22,724 nt of DNA from UMGS1370 sp963557065 (GCA_963557065.1 CAUWCT010000059.1:1-22724); one strand, 5' to 3'; counted from the stretch's first letter, positions 7,500 through 15,535 are shown. The notes: generated from the letters alone by a model not told the origin. Made by a program: numbers and translations.

Positions 7500-9164
7500 T
7501 TATTTCTGTGTTGCTCTGTTATGAATCTGTGTTTTAATCTCTACATATTCATCCAGTCCAAGGTTCTTTAACTGGCTGATATATGCGTCCCATCCGGCAT
7601 CAATATTACCCTCTGTAATAAATTTCGCACTCATCTGATCTACATAACTGATCAGGTCTGTTGCCAGGAACGCAATCCGTTCATTTTCTTCCTCAGTCAT
7701 CATTACGTAGTCATTTACATAATTCTCTTCCAGATAAGGTTCATAGAATGCATCTGCCGCATCCTTATTCTGAGGACTGTCTATTACGTCTACAAAGTTA
7801 GCGTCGCCTTCTAGAATCCATGCCACTGCAAATTTATTTGGTACTTCTACAGACTTTTCATCATTAGAAAACTCTTTTCCCTCAGCGTTCATAATCTTAG
7901 AGTAGTTGCCTTCTCCCTCTTCTTTCTGGATATGTACGCCGATTTTACCAAGATAGTTCTCAACGCTTGCTTCTTTTGCATATGCAAGGTCAATCCAACG
8001 AACCAGCTCTTCCGCATATTCAGAGTCTGCGCTGATTGCAAAGCTTAAGTTAGCGTTTAACGCATTTACTCTCATGCCCCATACCGGCTCTTTTCCATTA
8101 TCGCCCTTTACAGGAGCCAGGTAAGCATACACGCCTTCTTTTGTAGGATCATTTCCTGCAATTGGACGATTAACCAGTTCTGCGCTCCATCCGGATAATA
8201 CGCCGGCAACAGGAGTCGAAGTCTGAGTTTTTGCATTGTATGCAGGGTTATCCATAGTGAATGCTTCTCTGTCCAGGAGTCCATTGCTGTACAGTTTGTT
8301 TAAAAATGTCAGATACTCTTTGTATTCGTCTGTTGCAGGTGCAAATACAGGCTGACCATCTTTCATTGCCATTCTGGACAGCTTACTGTTGCTTACAATA
8401 CCAGTAAATCCCAGTAAACTCATCATACCGGTATTACTTTCTCCATATTTGAACGTCAGAGGCACTTCATCATCTTTACCGTTGCCATTTAAGTCTCCGG
8501 CCTCTTTAAAAGCCATCAGTACATCAAACAATTCACCTGTGGTAGTCGGCATTTCTTTATTTACTTTCTTCAGCCATTCGGTATTGATCATTAACGTATC
8601 ATTTGTTTTAGGAAGTCCATTTTGATTCAATGTAGGCAGCGCATATACATCGCCTTCCGGAGTGCTCAATGCGTTTAACAATTCCGGACATGCCTCTAAG
8701 ATCCTTGTAAAGTTTGGCATATAAGTCTCGTTCAGGTAATCGTTAAAACGGAATAACATTCCCTCTGCACCGTATTTTACAACATCCGGCTTATCTAAAG
8801 ACCAGCTTCCGTAAAAAGCATCTGGAAGAGTGCCGCTTGCAAACGCCAGATTTCTCTTTTCTTTCTGCTGAGACTGAGGCCAGTCAAGCCATTTTACCTT
8901 TACATTGGTCTGTTTTTCTAACTCTTTAAACATATTACATTGATCAAATGGTACAAATCCATCTTCTCTAACACCTGCAATTGTCACATTAATTTCTTCC
9001 TTCAGCGGGAAAAAATCCTCACTGGACACTACTTCGCCACTAGCAGCAGGCGCATCGTTTTTCGTCGTCTCAGATGAATTTTTCTCTCCTCCTCCACAGC
9101 CGGTCAATATAGATGCAGCCATAGCTGCAGTCAATAATAATGCTGTCTGTTTACGTAATTTCAT
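7500..9164 (-). CDS. Extracellular solute-binding lipoprotein of a carbohydrate ABC transporter (LplA-like)
   Basis: The 554-residue protein has a lipoprotein signal: basic start, hydrophobic stretch and lipobox L20-T-G-C23. After a Ser/Thr/Asn-rich linker comes a mature domain of the size and style of LplA-type carbohydrate-binding proteins. Residues 224-233 (DLNGNGKDDE) form a calcium-loop-like motif common in this group. It should sit on the outer face of the membrane and pass oligosaccharides, here probably glycosaminoglycan fragments, to the permease pair encoded upstream. The ATG at 9164 has AGGAG about 8 nt upstream. It is separated from the permease genes by about 400 bp that contain an insertion sequence remnant, so it may depend on read-through or on its own promoter. 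The substrate is inferred from neighbours only. Confidence 0.9.
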   Translation of the reverse strand: MKLRKQTALLLTAAMAASILTGCGGGEKNSSETTKNDAPAASGEVVSSEDFFPLKEEINVTIAGVREDGFVPFDQCNMFKELEKQTNVKVKWLDWPQSQQKEKRNLAFASGTLPDAFYGSWSLDKPDVVKYGAEGMLFRFNDYLNETYMPNFTRILEACPELLNALSTPEGDVYALPTLNQNGLPKTNDTLMINTEWLKKVNKEMPTTTGELFDVLMAFKEAGDLNGNGKDDEVPLTFKYGESNTGMMSLLGFTGIVSNSKLSRMAMKDGQPVFAPATDEYKEYLTFLNKLYSNGLLDREAFTMDNPAYNAKTQTSTPVAGVLSGWSAELVNRPIAGNDPTKEGVYAYLAPVKGDNGKEPVWGMRVNALNANLSFAISADSEYAEELVRWIDLAYAKEASVENYLGKIGVHIQKEEGEGNYSKIMNAEGKEFSNDEKSVEVPNKFAVAWILEGDANFVDVIDSPQNKDAADAFYEPYLEENYVNDYVMMTEEENERIAFLATDLISYVDQMSAKFITEGNIDAGWDAYISQLKNLGLDEYVEIKTQIHNRATQK

Positions 9165-9194
9165 ACCTCTTCTCCTTTAACATTTTATTATTTA

Positions 9195-9235
9195 GGCATT
9201 TGTTAAATGCCGCAACCCATTGATTTTACTGGGTT
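9195..9235. repeat. Two small inverted repeats upstream of the binding-protein gene
   Basis: GGCATTT (9195-9201) and AAATGCC (9205-9211) are perfect arms with a 3-nt loop. AACCCA (9214-9219) pairs with TGGGTT (9230-9235), which is followed by TTC on the + strand. The first lies about 30 nt upstream of the lipoprotein start. They may be leader structures or ends related to the neighbouring insertion remnant. Confidence 0.4.
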
Positions 9236-9250
9236 TTCATTGTTTATATA

Positions 9251-9517
9251 TAAATTTTCTCTCCACTCATGGTAAAATATAAGTACCACCAAACATCCCA
9301 CACACGAGCAGAGGAGAAAATTTATGGCTACTAATTATCATCAGCTTTCACTCAAAGATACTTTTTCAGACTGCAAGGACATGTTTATGGATGATGTCCC
9401 TTCCTTTTTTCAGCTTCTGGATCTGCATTTTGATATTTCTCTTTATTCTGAATAATGACCTGTTTTTCTCTCCTTATATAGCAGAAGGTTATCCACACCG
9501 AGGGAGAAAATCATTTA
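9251..9517 (+). mobile_element. Decayed insertion sequence remnant inside the transporter operon
   Basis: The region holds the start of a transposase-like gene on the strand opposite to the operon. It is flanked by imperfect inverted sequences: TAAATTTTCTCTCC (9251-9264) against GGGAGAAAATCATTTA (9502-9517). A second copy of GAGAAAATTTA lies at 9314-9324 and is a perfect 11-bp inverted partner of the left end. Only about 270 bp remain, so most of the element is gone. The boundaries are my estimate; no target duplication was recognised. Confidence 0.4.
9324..9455 (+). pseudogene. Transposase N-terminal fragment (43 codons)
   Basis: An ATG at 9324 preceded by GAGGAG opens a 43-codon frame with MATNYHQLSLKDTF near its start and VPSFFQLLDLHFDIS near its end. 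This resembles the N-termini of insertion sequence transposases found in clostridia, where the text goes on for several hundred residues. Here it stops at a TAA, and none of the DDE catalytic core follows within the gap. I do not assign an IS family. It could alternatively be an unrelated small peptide, since the assignment rests on a short stretch recognised by eye. Confidence 0.45.
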
Positions 9518-9561
9518 ACAATTACCTACATTTTATTATTTTCTCATTTTTTCCAATAAAG

Positions 9562-10461
9562 TCAACCCTTGACAGAGCCAATCATAACACCTTTTACAAA
9601 ATGCTTTTGAACAAATGGGTACAGAATCAATGTAGGTACACAAGATACAATAATAACTCCATACTTCATGGCCTCTGCCAACTTCATTCTGGCGTCAATA
9701 TCCGCAATATCTGCCGCATCATTGGCCACCATCTGCGTTTGAATCAAAATCGATCGGATTACCAGCTGCAGCGGATAACGCTCTGCGGAATCCAGATACA
9801 GCAGTCCTTTCATGTAATCATTCCAGTGTGCGACTGCATAGTATAACACCAGAACCGCAATAATTGCCTTGGACAGCGGCAGCACCATACTAAAGAAAAA
9901 CCGTCCTTTCGAACATCCGTCAATCGCAGCAGCCTCTTCCAGTTCTCCGCTGATATTAGACTCCAGGAATGTTCTTGCAATAATAACATTATAAGCGCTT
10001 ACGCTTCCTAGGAAAATCATTACCCAGAACGTATCTCGAAGTCCCATACTTTTCACAAGTAAATAAGTAGGTATCATTCCGCCGCTAAAGTACATTGTAA
10101 TTAATAGGATCGCTGTAATTGCCTTTCTTCCTGAAAAATACTTACGGGATAACGGGAATGCCAGCGTCATTGTCAACGCTACGTTTAACGCTGTACCAAC
10201 TACCGTATAAAGAATCGTATTCCAATAACCTCTCCAGATGGTATTATCCTGGAAGATCCGTTTATAAGCATCCAGATTAAAGCCCTTAGGGAAAAGCATT
10301 ACTTCGCCATTCAGTACCTTATAAGGGTCAGATACAGAGGCAATCAGAACGAAGAACAGCGGATATGCTACAATAACAAATACAAGCAGCAGCAATATAG
10401 TAGTCACTGTGTCGAAAATCACATCTTCTCTGGAGCGTTTAATTGTTTTCGTCGTATTCAC
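9562..10461 (-). CDS. Carbohydrate ABC transporter permease (LplC/MalG-like)
   Basis: A 299-residue inner-membrane permease with six predicted helices; the first spans about residues 19-41. The EAA loop EEAAAIDGCSKGRFFFSMVLPL is at about 175-196, where a shared sugar-transport ATPase would dock. It starts with GTG at 10461, supported by AGGGGG about 6 nt upstream, 12 nt after the stop of the partner permease gene, so the two are cotranscribed. Together they should form the channel for the substrate bound by the lipoprotein. No ATPase gene occurs in the locus, as is usual for systems using a common MsmX-type ATPase encoded elsewhere. Confidence 0.92.
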   Translation of the reverse strand: MNTTKTIKRSREDVIFDTVTTILLLLVFVIVAYPLFFVLIASVSDPYKVLNGEVMLFPKGFNLDAYKRIFQDNTIWRGYWNTILYTVVGTALNVALTMTLAFPLSRKYFSGRKAITAILLITMYFSGGMIPTYLLVKSMGLRDTFWVMIFLGSVSAYNVIIARTFLESNISGELEEAAAIDGCSKGRFFFSMVLPLSKAIIAVLVLYYAVAHWNDYMKGLLYLDSAERYPLQLVIRSILIQTQMVANDAADIADIDARMKLAEAMKYGVIIVSCVPTLILYPFVQKHFVKGVMIGSVKG

Positions 10462-10473
10462 GTTTTTCCCCCC

Positions 10474-11442
10474 TTACCACAGACTGGTGTCATTGACCTT
10501 CTTACAAATGGCGTTTACCATAAGAATAAGGACCACATTGACTACTGTATTAAACAGATCAATCGCTGTAGAATAACTAAACTGTGCATTAAGCAGACCA
10601 ACCTTATATACATATGTAGATATGATCTCCGAAGTCTCTAAGTTCAGAGGCGTCTGCAGCAAGAACGCTTTCTGGAAGCCTACATTCATAAAGCTTCCGG
10701 TACGCATGATAAACAAAATTACGATCTGAGGCAAAATACCTGGAATATCTACGTACCAAATTGTTTTTAATTTGCTTGCTCCGTCTATCTTGGCTGCTTC
10801 GTACAGCTCTGGACTGATGGAGGACAGCGCCGCCAGGTAAATAATCATACCCCATCCTGTATTCTGCCAAATATCCGACCACACGAAGATGTGCGGAAAG
10901 TAAGACGGCTCTCCTAAAAAGAATACCCGTTCCAGGCCAAGAGACGCCAGGATATTATTCAGAATACCTGTAGACGGAGACATGAACACGTACAGCATAC
11001 CGCACAATACTACTACAGAAATAAAGTGGGGCGCATATACCACCATCTGCACTACCTTGCGCAGCTTGCCGCTTCTGACTTGATTCAGTATCAGCGCCAG
11101 TATAATCGGGAATGGGAAGCCTGCAATCAGGGAATAGATACTAATCCCCAGTGTGTTCTTCAATAAGGTCAAGAACTGGGGGGTTTTGAAAAATCTTATA
11201 AAGTTATCAAATCCGACCCATTCACTTCCCCAGATTCCCTGTTTCGCAGAGAAATCCTTAAATGCAATCTGCAGGCCGTACATTGGTCCATAGTTGAATA
11301 CAAATATGAACAACAATGCAGGAACGCACAGCAGATAAAGCTGCCAGTCTCTTCTCATCGCTCTGACAAATTTCTGCTTAAATGATTGCTGCCGTCCTTC
11401 TACCAGTACGGAAGACTGGTATTGAGCTTTTTGTTTAGCCAT
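10474..11442 (-). CDS. Carbohydrate ABC transporter permease (LplB/MalF-like)
   Basis: A permease of about 322 residues and the first gene of the minus-strand operon. A basic cytoplasmic N-terminus leads to a first membrane helix (LYLLCVPALLFIFVFNYGP). The MetI-type domain follows, and the EAA loop ELYEAAKIDGASKLKTIWY lies near residues 212-230. I prefer the ATG at 11442 because AGGAG lies 11 nt upstream; the in-frame GTG at 11454 would overlap that site. It pairs with the MalG-like permease just downstream. A sigma-A promoter about 100 bp upstream probably drives both, and perhaps the whole locus. Confidence 0.92.
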   Translation of the reverse strand: MAKQKAQYQSSVLVEGRQQSFKQKFVRAMRRDWQLYLLCVPALLFIFVFNYGPMYGLQIAFKDFSAKQGIWGSEWVGFDNFIRFFKTPQFLTLLKNTLGISIYSLIAGFPFPIILALILNQVRSGKLRKVVQMVVYAPHFISVVVLCGMLYVFMSPSTGILNNILASLGLERVFFLGEPSYFPHIFVWSDIWQNTGWGMIIYLAALSSISPELYEAAKIDGASKLKTIWYVDIPGILPQIVILFIMRTGSFMNVGFQKAFLLQTPLNLETSEIISTYVYKVGLLNAQFSYSTAIDLFNTVVNVVLILMVNAICKKVNDTSLW

Positions 11443-11526
11443 ACTCTTTTTCACTCCTTTTTCTATTTTTTACAAGCCCTTATTTATCCATAAGTCTTTT
11501 ATCGACTTTGGACAACTCGTAACTCC

Positions 11527-11555
11527 ATAATATTCATTTTTTCTCCACTTTACAA
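11527..11555 (-). promoter_or_regulatory. Sigma-A type promoter of the transporter operon
   Basis: On the minus strand TTGTAA (11550-11555) and TATTAT (11527-11532) are separated by exactly 17 bp, giving a leader of about 80 nt to the ATG at 11442. A second, weaker pair lies downstream, TTGTCC (11510-11515), 17 bp, TATGGA (11487-11492), and could be an alternative start. No cre or clear AraC site was recognised. Confidence 0.5.
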
Positions 11556-11604
11556 TTCTCCGATTTTTCGTTGTATGCCAGTTTTTTGACAGATTTATTT
11601 TTGA

Positions 11605-11627
11605 ATATGCGATTCTTTTTCGCATAT
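11605..11627. repeat. Inverted repeat ATATGCG-N9-CGCATAT
   Basis: Perfect 7-bp arms at 11605-11611 and 11621-11627 lie in the divergent region between the transporter operon and feoB, about 190 bp before feoB. It could be an operator for either direction or a leader hairpin; no known consensus was matched. Confidence 0.4.
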
Positions 11628-11684
11628 GCCATATTTCTTTTGTATACAAAAAACCATCTATATAGGCTTTTCAATTATAAATAC

Positions 11685-11698
11685 GGCATATTTATGCC
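11685..11698. promoter_or_regulatory. Palindrome GGCATA-TT-TATGCC, possible operator upstream of feoB
   Basis: A perfect 14-bp palindrome lies in AT-rich sequence about 115 bp upstream of feoB. Its compact symmetry fits a dimeric repressor site, and an iron- or metal-responsive regulator would make sense here. The sequence is not a Fur box or a recognisable DtxR/MntR box. Confidence 0.3.
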
Positions 11699-11766
11699 TA
11701 TCAGGTTTAAATCCCCTCTTTTTGTATCCTCTTCTCGTCCTCTTTCATATGTAACAATAAGGCTCT

Positions 11767-11795
11767 TGCCATATCCCCGAGTATGAGGATTGGCA
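11767..11795 (+). promoter_or_regulatory. Leader hairpin directly before the feoB ribosome binding site
   Basis: TGCCA-t-ATCC (11767-11776) pairs with GGATTGGCA (11787-11795), nine pairs with one bulged T and a 10-nt loop. GTTTTC follows, and GGAGG starts 8 nt after the stem. The form would suit an attenuator or translation-modulating hairpin, but the U tract is short. Confidence 0.4.
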
Positions 11796-11814
11796 GTTTT
11801 CATGGAGGTATTTT

Positions 11815-13689
11815 ATGGATAACGGACGCATTGTGGCTGCTTTGGCTGGCAACCCCAACGTAGGGAAAAGCAGCATCTTTAATGCTCTAACCGGCATGCG
11901 CCAGCACACCGGCAACTGGACCGGAAAAACAGTGGCCTTAGCCCAGGGTACTTATGAATATGGCGGAAAGGAGGTTTTATTAGTGGATCTTCCCGGCACT
12001 TACTCCTTAAACGCCCACTCGGAGGAAGAGGAAATCGCCCGTGATTACATCTGTTCCGGCCAGGCGGATCTGCTTTTGGTAATCTGCGACGCCACCTGCC
12101 TGGAACGGGGACTTCACCTGTTGTCCCAGATTACCCATCTGGATTCTGTAAAGGACAACCAAACTCCCATTCTGCTCTGTGTCAATCTGTGCGATGAAGC
12201 CGGACGCAAAGGAATTTCCATTGATTTTTCTTTACTGGAAGATGTGCTGCAGATTCCCGTTATCCCCTGCTGCGCCAGGGACAAAAAAACCATTGAGCAA
12301 ATCCGAAAAGCAGTCTTAACTGCCAGGGAGCGAATCTACTCTTATGACTGTCTGGATTTTTCTCCGAAAGCCCTGGCAAAAGAAACAGTTTCTGTATGTA
12401 AAAAATCTGGCAGAAGCTTAGAAGAACGGATCGATAAGATTGTGACGGGAAAATTTACCGGAAAACTGATTATGACCGGCCTTCTTCTTTTTATTTTCTG
12501 GCTGACCATGAGCGGAGCCAATTATCCATCCCAGATGCTGTGGAATGCTTTATTTGAGTTGGAGGGAAAACTTGCTGATGGAATGGCGTTTCTTCACGCC
12601 CCAGAATGGCTGATTGGATGTGTGGTTTATGGAATTTACCGGGTGCTGGCCTGGGTGGTCTCCGTCATGCTGCCGCCCATGGCCATCTTTTTCCCGCTTT
12701 TTACCTTGCTGGAAGATTTAGGGTATCTTCCCAGAGTCGCTTATAACATGGATCGGGCCTTTGAAAGATGCAAATCCTGCGGAAAGCAATGTCTGACCAT
12801 GGCAATGGGTTTTGGATGCAATGCCGCTGCCATCGTGGGCTGCCGGATCATCGACTCTCCCAGAGAGCGGCTGATCGCCATCTTAACCAACTCCATGATC
12901 CCCTGCAACGGCCGTTTCCCCACGCTTTTTACCTTAATTACCCTGTTTTTCACAGCCGGACTTGGCGGCATTCTCAACTCTTTTACCGCTGCCGTCTGCC
13001 TGACCTGTGTGATTTTGCTGGGGGTTCTGGCAACCCTGGCCGTTTCCTGGCTTTTGTCCCACACCTTATTAAAAGGGATCCCCTCTTTTTTCACTCTGGA
13101 ACTTCCCCCTTACCGCAGGCCCCAAATCGGCAAAGTAATTGTGCGTTCCATATTTGACCGTACTCTGTTTGTGTTAGGCAGAGCCGTTGCGATTGCTGCC
13201 CCTGCAGGACTGCTTATCTGGATTCTGGCAAATATTTCTTATGTAGGCCCGGAAAACGGTTTTTTTGCTCTGGCTGTCCAGTCTCCGCTTTCTGCACCTA
13301 CGCTTCTCTCCATTCTCACCAGTTTTTTTGATCCTCTTGGACAGCTGATGGGAATGGACGGCGTTATTTTAGTGGGATTTATCCTGGGATTTCCGGCCAA
13401 TGAAATTGTGCTCCCCATTATCCTTATGGCCTATCTGCAGTCCGGAATGCTGACGGAAATGAGCGATTCCCATGCTCTTGGCCAACTGCTTATCCTTCAT
13501 GGGTGGACCTGGCAGACCGCTGTCTCCATGCTGATTTTTTCCCTTTTCCACTGGCCCTGCTCCACTACGGTTCTGACCATACGAAAAGAGACCGGATCCA
13601 TGAAGTGGACGCTTCTGTCTGTGCTGATTCCCACTGTTTTAGGCATCCTTTTGTGCATCACTGTTACGGCGGTATTTCGGATGTTTTAA
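11815..13689 (+). CDS. feoB: Ferrous iron transport protein B (FeoB), short form
   Basis: A 624-residue inner-membrane iron(II) transporter. The N-terminal cytoplasmic G domain shows G1 GNPNVGKS (12-19), the Thr-rich switch HTGNWTGKT, G3 DLPG (58-61), G4 NLCD (124-127) and a G5-like CCARD. A helical linker leads to the membrane domain from about residue 216. There two Gate-type repeats carry the conserved Cys motifs GFGCNAAAIVGCRIID and SMIPCNGRFPTLF. E. coli FeoB has 773 residues; shorter forms occur in Firmicutes. The ATG is preceded by TGGAGG at a good distance. No feoA or feoC lies beside it, so it stands alone. Its 3' end overlaps the convergent ABC-2 permease gene by 51 bp. The upstream region holds a palindrome and a leader hairpin, suggesting iron control, but no known box is seen. 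Confidence 0.95.
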   Translation: MDNGRIVAALAGNPNVGKSSIFNALTGMRQHTGNWTGKTVALAQGTYEYGGKEVLLVDLPGTYSLNAHSEEEEIARDYICSGQADLLLVICDATCLERGLHLLSQITHLDSVKDNQTPILLCVNLCDEAGRKGISIDFSLLEDVLQIPVIPCCARDKKTIEQIRKAVLTARERIYSYDCLDFSPKALAKETVSVCKKSGRSLEERIDKIVTGKFTGKLIMTGLLLFIFWLTMSGANYPSQMLWNALFELEGKLADGMAFLHAPEWLIGCVVYGIYRVLAWVVSVMLPPMAIFFPLFTLLEDLGYLPRVAYNMDRAFERCKSCGKQCLTMAMGFGCNAAAIVGCRIIDSPRERLIAILTNSMIPCNGRFPTLFTLITLFFTAGLGGILNSFTAAVCLTCVILLGVLATLAVSWLLSHTLLKGIPSFFTLELPPYRRPQIGKVIVRSIFDRTLFVLGRAVAIAAPAGLLIWILANISYVGPENGFFALAVQSPLSAPTLLSILTSFFDPLGQLMGMDGVILVGFILGFPANEIVLPIILMAYLQSGMLTEMSDSHALGQLLILHGWTWQTAVSMLIFSLFHWPCSTTVLTIRKETGSMKWTLLSVLIPTVLGILLCITVTAVFRMF

Positions 13690-14598
13690 CCGCCATCCTC
13701 TTTTGCCTTTCCCGGCCATGGGATCAATGAGAGTTTCTGCTGCCCGGATAAATACCAGAGAAACAGCAAACTGTACTGCCATGCTTACCAGAACCCAATG
13801 ACTGGTTATAAAGCCGCTTTCATGATATCCAAACCACTGGGCCGCAGTGCTGGCAGCGCTGTTCATCCCTGTCTGGCTTCGGATAATGGAATAAAACGTT
13901 GCTGCGGGATTAAACAGCATCAAATATAAGAATCCACCGGAACTGGCCTGATTTGCCACGCTGCCGATCTGGTTCATATAGCTGTTCCAGCGCATGGTAG
14001 AAATACTGAGCACAAACTGATTTACAGCATAAGTGCCTCCTACTAACAGGACTGTTCCGCCATAGGATGCAGCGGCAGACAGAATCGTGCGTCTAAACAA
14101 AGCCGAGCAGAACAGGCCGATTCCTGCTGCCAGAAGGGCCGTTATGGTAAAATGGGAAAACAGCAGCAGCAAATCCTTCCAGGTAATTCCGCCATAGACA
14201 AATACCAGAGCAATCACCGGGAAACTGGCAATCAAGATTAAAAACATATTGCTTAGAGAAGCCATCATCTTTCCCCGTATGATCTGTCCAGGCGTTGTCT
14301 GGGTAGACAATAGGATGTTAAACGTCTGTCTCTCCCGCTCTCCGCTGATGCTGCCCGCCGCAACGGCGGGCATAATAAACAGCAGCATGGCAAATTCGAC
14401 CGCTGCCACAAACACATACATCTCCAGAAAACCGGAATACTGAATTTCCGCAGTTGTCCACACCCGGTACAGCACCGAATACATGTTAAGCAGGGCGGCG
14501 GCAGCCAAAACGCCGTTGAACACCATCAGAATCATGGACAGGCGCATACTCCTGGAGCTAACCTTTACTTCTTTTTTGTAAATAGGATTAACCTTCAT
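13639..14598 (-). CDS. ABC-2 type transporter permease subunit
   Basis: A 319-residue polytopic membrane protein of the ABC-2 (GldF/NatB-like) type. An N-terminal cytoplasmic NPIYKKEVKVSSRS segment is followed by six probable helices. The hallmark GSISGERERQTFNILLSTQTTPGQIIRGKM (read as two adjoining parts) is the cytoplasmic coupling region after helix 2. The C-terminus is basic. It starts 11 nt inside the end of the ATPase gene, so the two are translationally coupled and should form one complex. The stop lies 51 bp inside the 3' end of convergent feoB; the final 15-20 residues are low in complexity and may be a drifted tail. Substrate and direction are not readable; export or membrane-stress roles are typical for the class. 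Confidence 0.88.
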   Translation of the reverse strand: MKVNPIYKKEVKVSSRSMRLSMILMVFNGVLAAAALLNMYSVLYRVWTTAEIQYSGFLEMYVFVAAVEFAMLLFIMPAVAAGSISGERERQTFNILLSTQTTPGQIIRGKMMASLSNMFLILIASFPVIALVFVYGGITWKDLLLLFSHFTITALLAAGIGLFCSALFRRTILSAAASYGGTVLLVGGTYAVNQFVLSISTMRWNSYMNQIGSVANQASSGGFLYLMLFNPAATFYSIIRSQTGMNSAASTAAQWFGYHESGFITSHWVLVSMAVQFAVSLVFIRAAETLIDPMAGKGKRGWRLKHPKYRRNSDAQKDA

Positions 14599-15535
14599 GA
14601 ATCAGCACCGCCTTTTCTTCTTTTTCCGTAATCTGCATAAACAGGGTTTCCAGATCTCCCCGGACTCGGTAAAATCCGCAGACTAAAACCTCTGCATCTA
14701 CCAACTGCTGCAAAAGCTGGGCTTCATCTTCTCTGTCCCCAATAAAGCCTACCATAATCTCGTCGTTTTTTACAGCAATGGTCTGCACATTAGGATGGCT
14801 GCGCAAAATCGCCATAGCCCGTTCTGCTGTTCCATTTATCGTAATGACTAACGGCCTGGAATTGTCTACACGCTCTAAAATATCCTGCATGCTGCCGCCA
14901 AGAACCATATGCCCCTCATCAATGACGCCCAGGTCTGTGCACACCTCGGACAGTTCAGACAGGAGGTGGGAACTGATCATCACCGTCTTTTCCTGATCAT
15001 GGAGTTCTTTAATAATCTCCTTAAAATCAAAGCGGCTTCTGGGATCCATACCGGATGTAGGTTCATCTAAAATCAAAAGTCTGGGATCGTGGATCAGTGC
15101 CCTTGCCAGACACAGACGCTGTTTCATTCCCCTGGAAAGGCCATCCACATAAAAATCCATTCGATCTTCCAATCCTACCTGCTCTAAAAGCGTCATGATT
15201 CTGGTTCGCGCCTTTAGTCCGTCCAGACCGTAGCAGGAAGCAAAAAATTCCATATATTCTGAAACTTTTAAATTATCATACACTCCAAAATAATCCGGCA
15301 CATATCCAATCATGCCCTTTACCTTATCTGCATCCCGGCGGATGTCATATCCATCTACGGTTACGGTTCCTGCATCTGCTGCCAGCAGACCGCAGATGAT
15401 TTTAATGGTGGTTGTTTTCCCCGCTCCATTAGGCCCTACAAATCCAAACAGCGCTCCCTTTGGTATTTCAAGATTTAATCCTGACAGGGCATGGTATTTG
15501 CCAAAGGTTTTTTCCAGATTTTTGATTTTCAGCAT
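14588..15535 (-). CDS. ABC transporter ATP-binding protein (CcmA/NatA-like)
   Basis: The 315-residue ATPase begins MLKIKNLEKTFGKYHALSG. Walker A GPNGAGKTT is at 34-42, the Q-loop region is IGYVPDYFG (Gln replaced by Pro/Asp context), the signature is a degenerate LSRGMKQR at about 133-140, Walker B LLILDEP is at 153-159, and the switch His is in MISSHLL. An extra C-terminal domain of about 100 residues, of the kind seen in ABC-2 exporter ATPases, follows. The ATG at 15535 has GGAGGG about 8 nt upstream and shares one base with the stop of the preceding gene (TAATG), so translation is coupled; a longer frame to 15604 is unlikely. It should energise the ABC-2 permease just downstream. Confidence 0.92.
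   Translation of the reverse strand: MLKIKNLEKTFGKYHALSGLNLEIPKGALFGFVGPNGAGKTTTIKIICGLLAADAGTVTVDGYDIRRDADKVKGMIGYVPDYFGVYDNLKVSEYMEFFASCYGLDGLKARTRIMTLLEQVGLEDRMDFYVDGLSRGMKQRLCLARALIHDPRLLILDEPTSGMDPRSRFDFKEIIKELHDQEKTVMISSHLLSELSEVCTDLGVIDEGHMVLGGSMQDILERVDNSRPLVITINGTAERAMAILRSHPNVQTIAVKNDEIMVGFIGDREDEAQLLQQLVDAEVLVCGFYRVRGDLETLFMQITEKEEKAVLIHEG

Noticed and set aside
9391..9846. 151-codon open frame on the + strand across the insertion scar and permease gene
   Set aside because: Most of it is antisense to the permease gene, it has no ribosome binding site and its text shows no family resemblance.
11586..11611. feoB promoter at TTGACA (11586-11591)
   Set aside because: The -35 is perfect but no acceptable -10 lies 16-18 bp downstream; the nearest candidate, TATGCG, is only 14 bp away.
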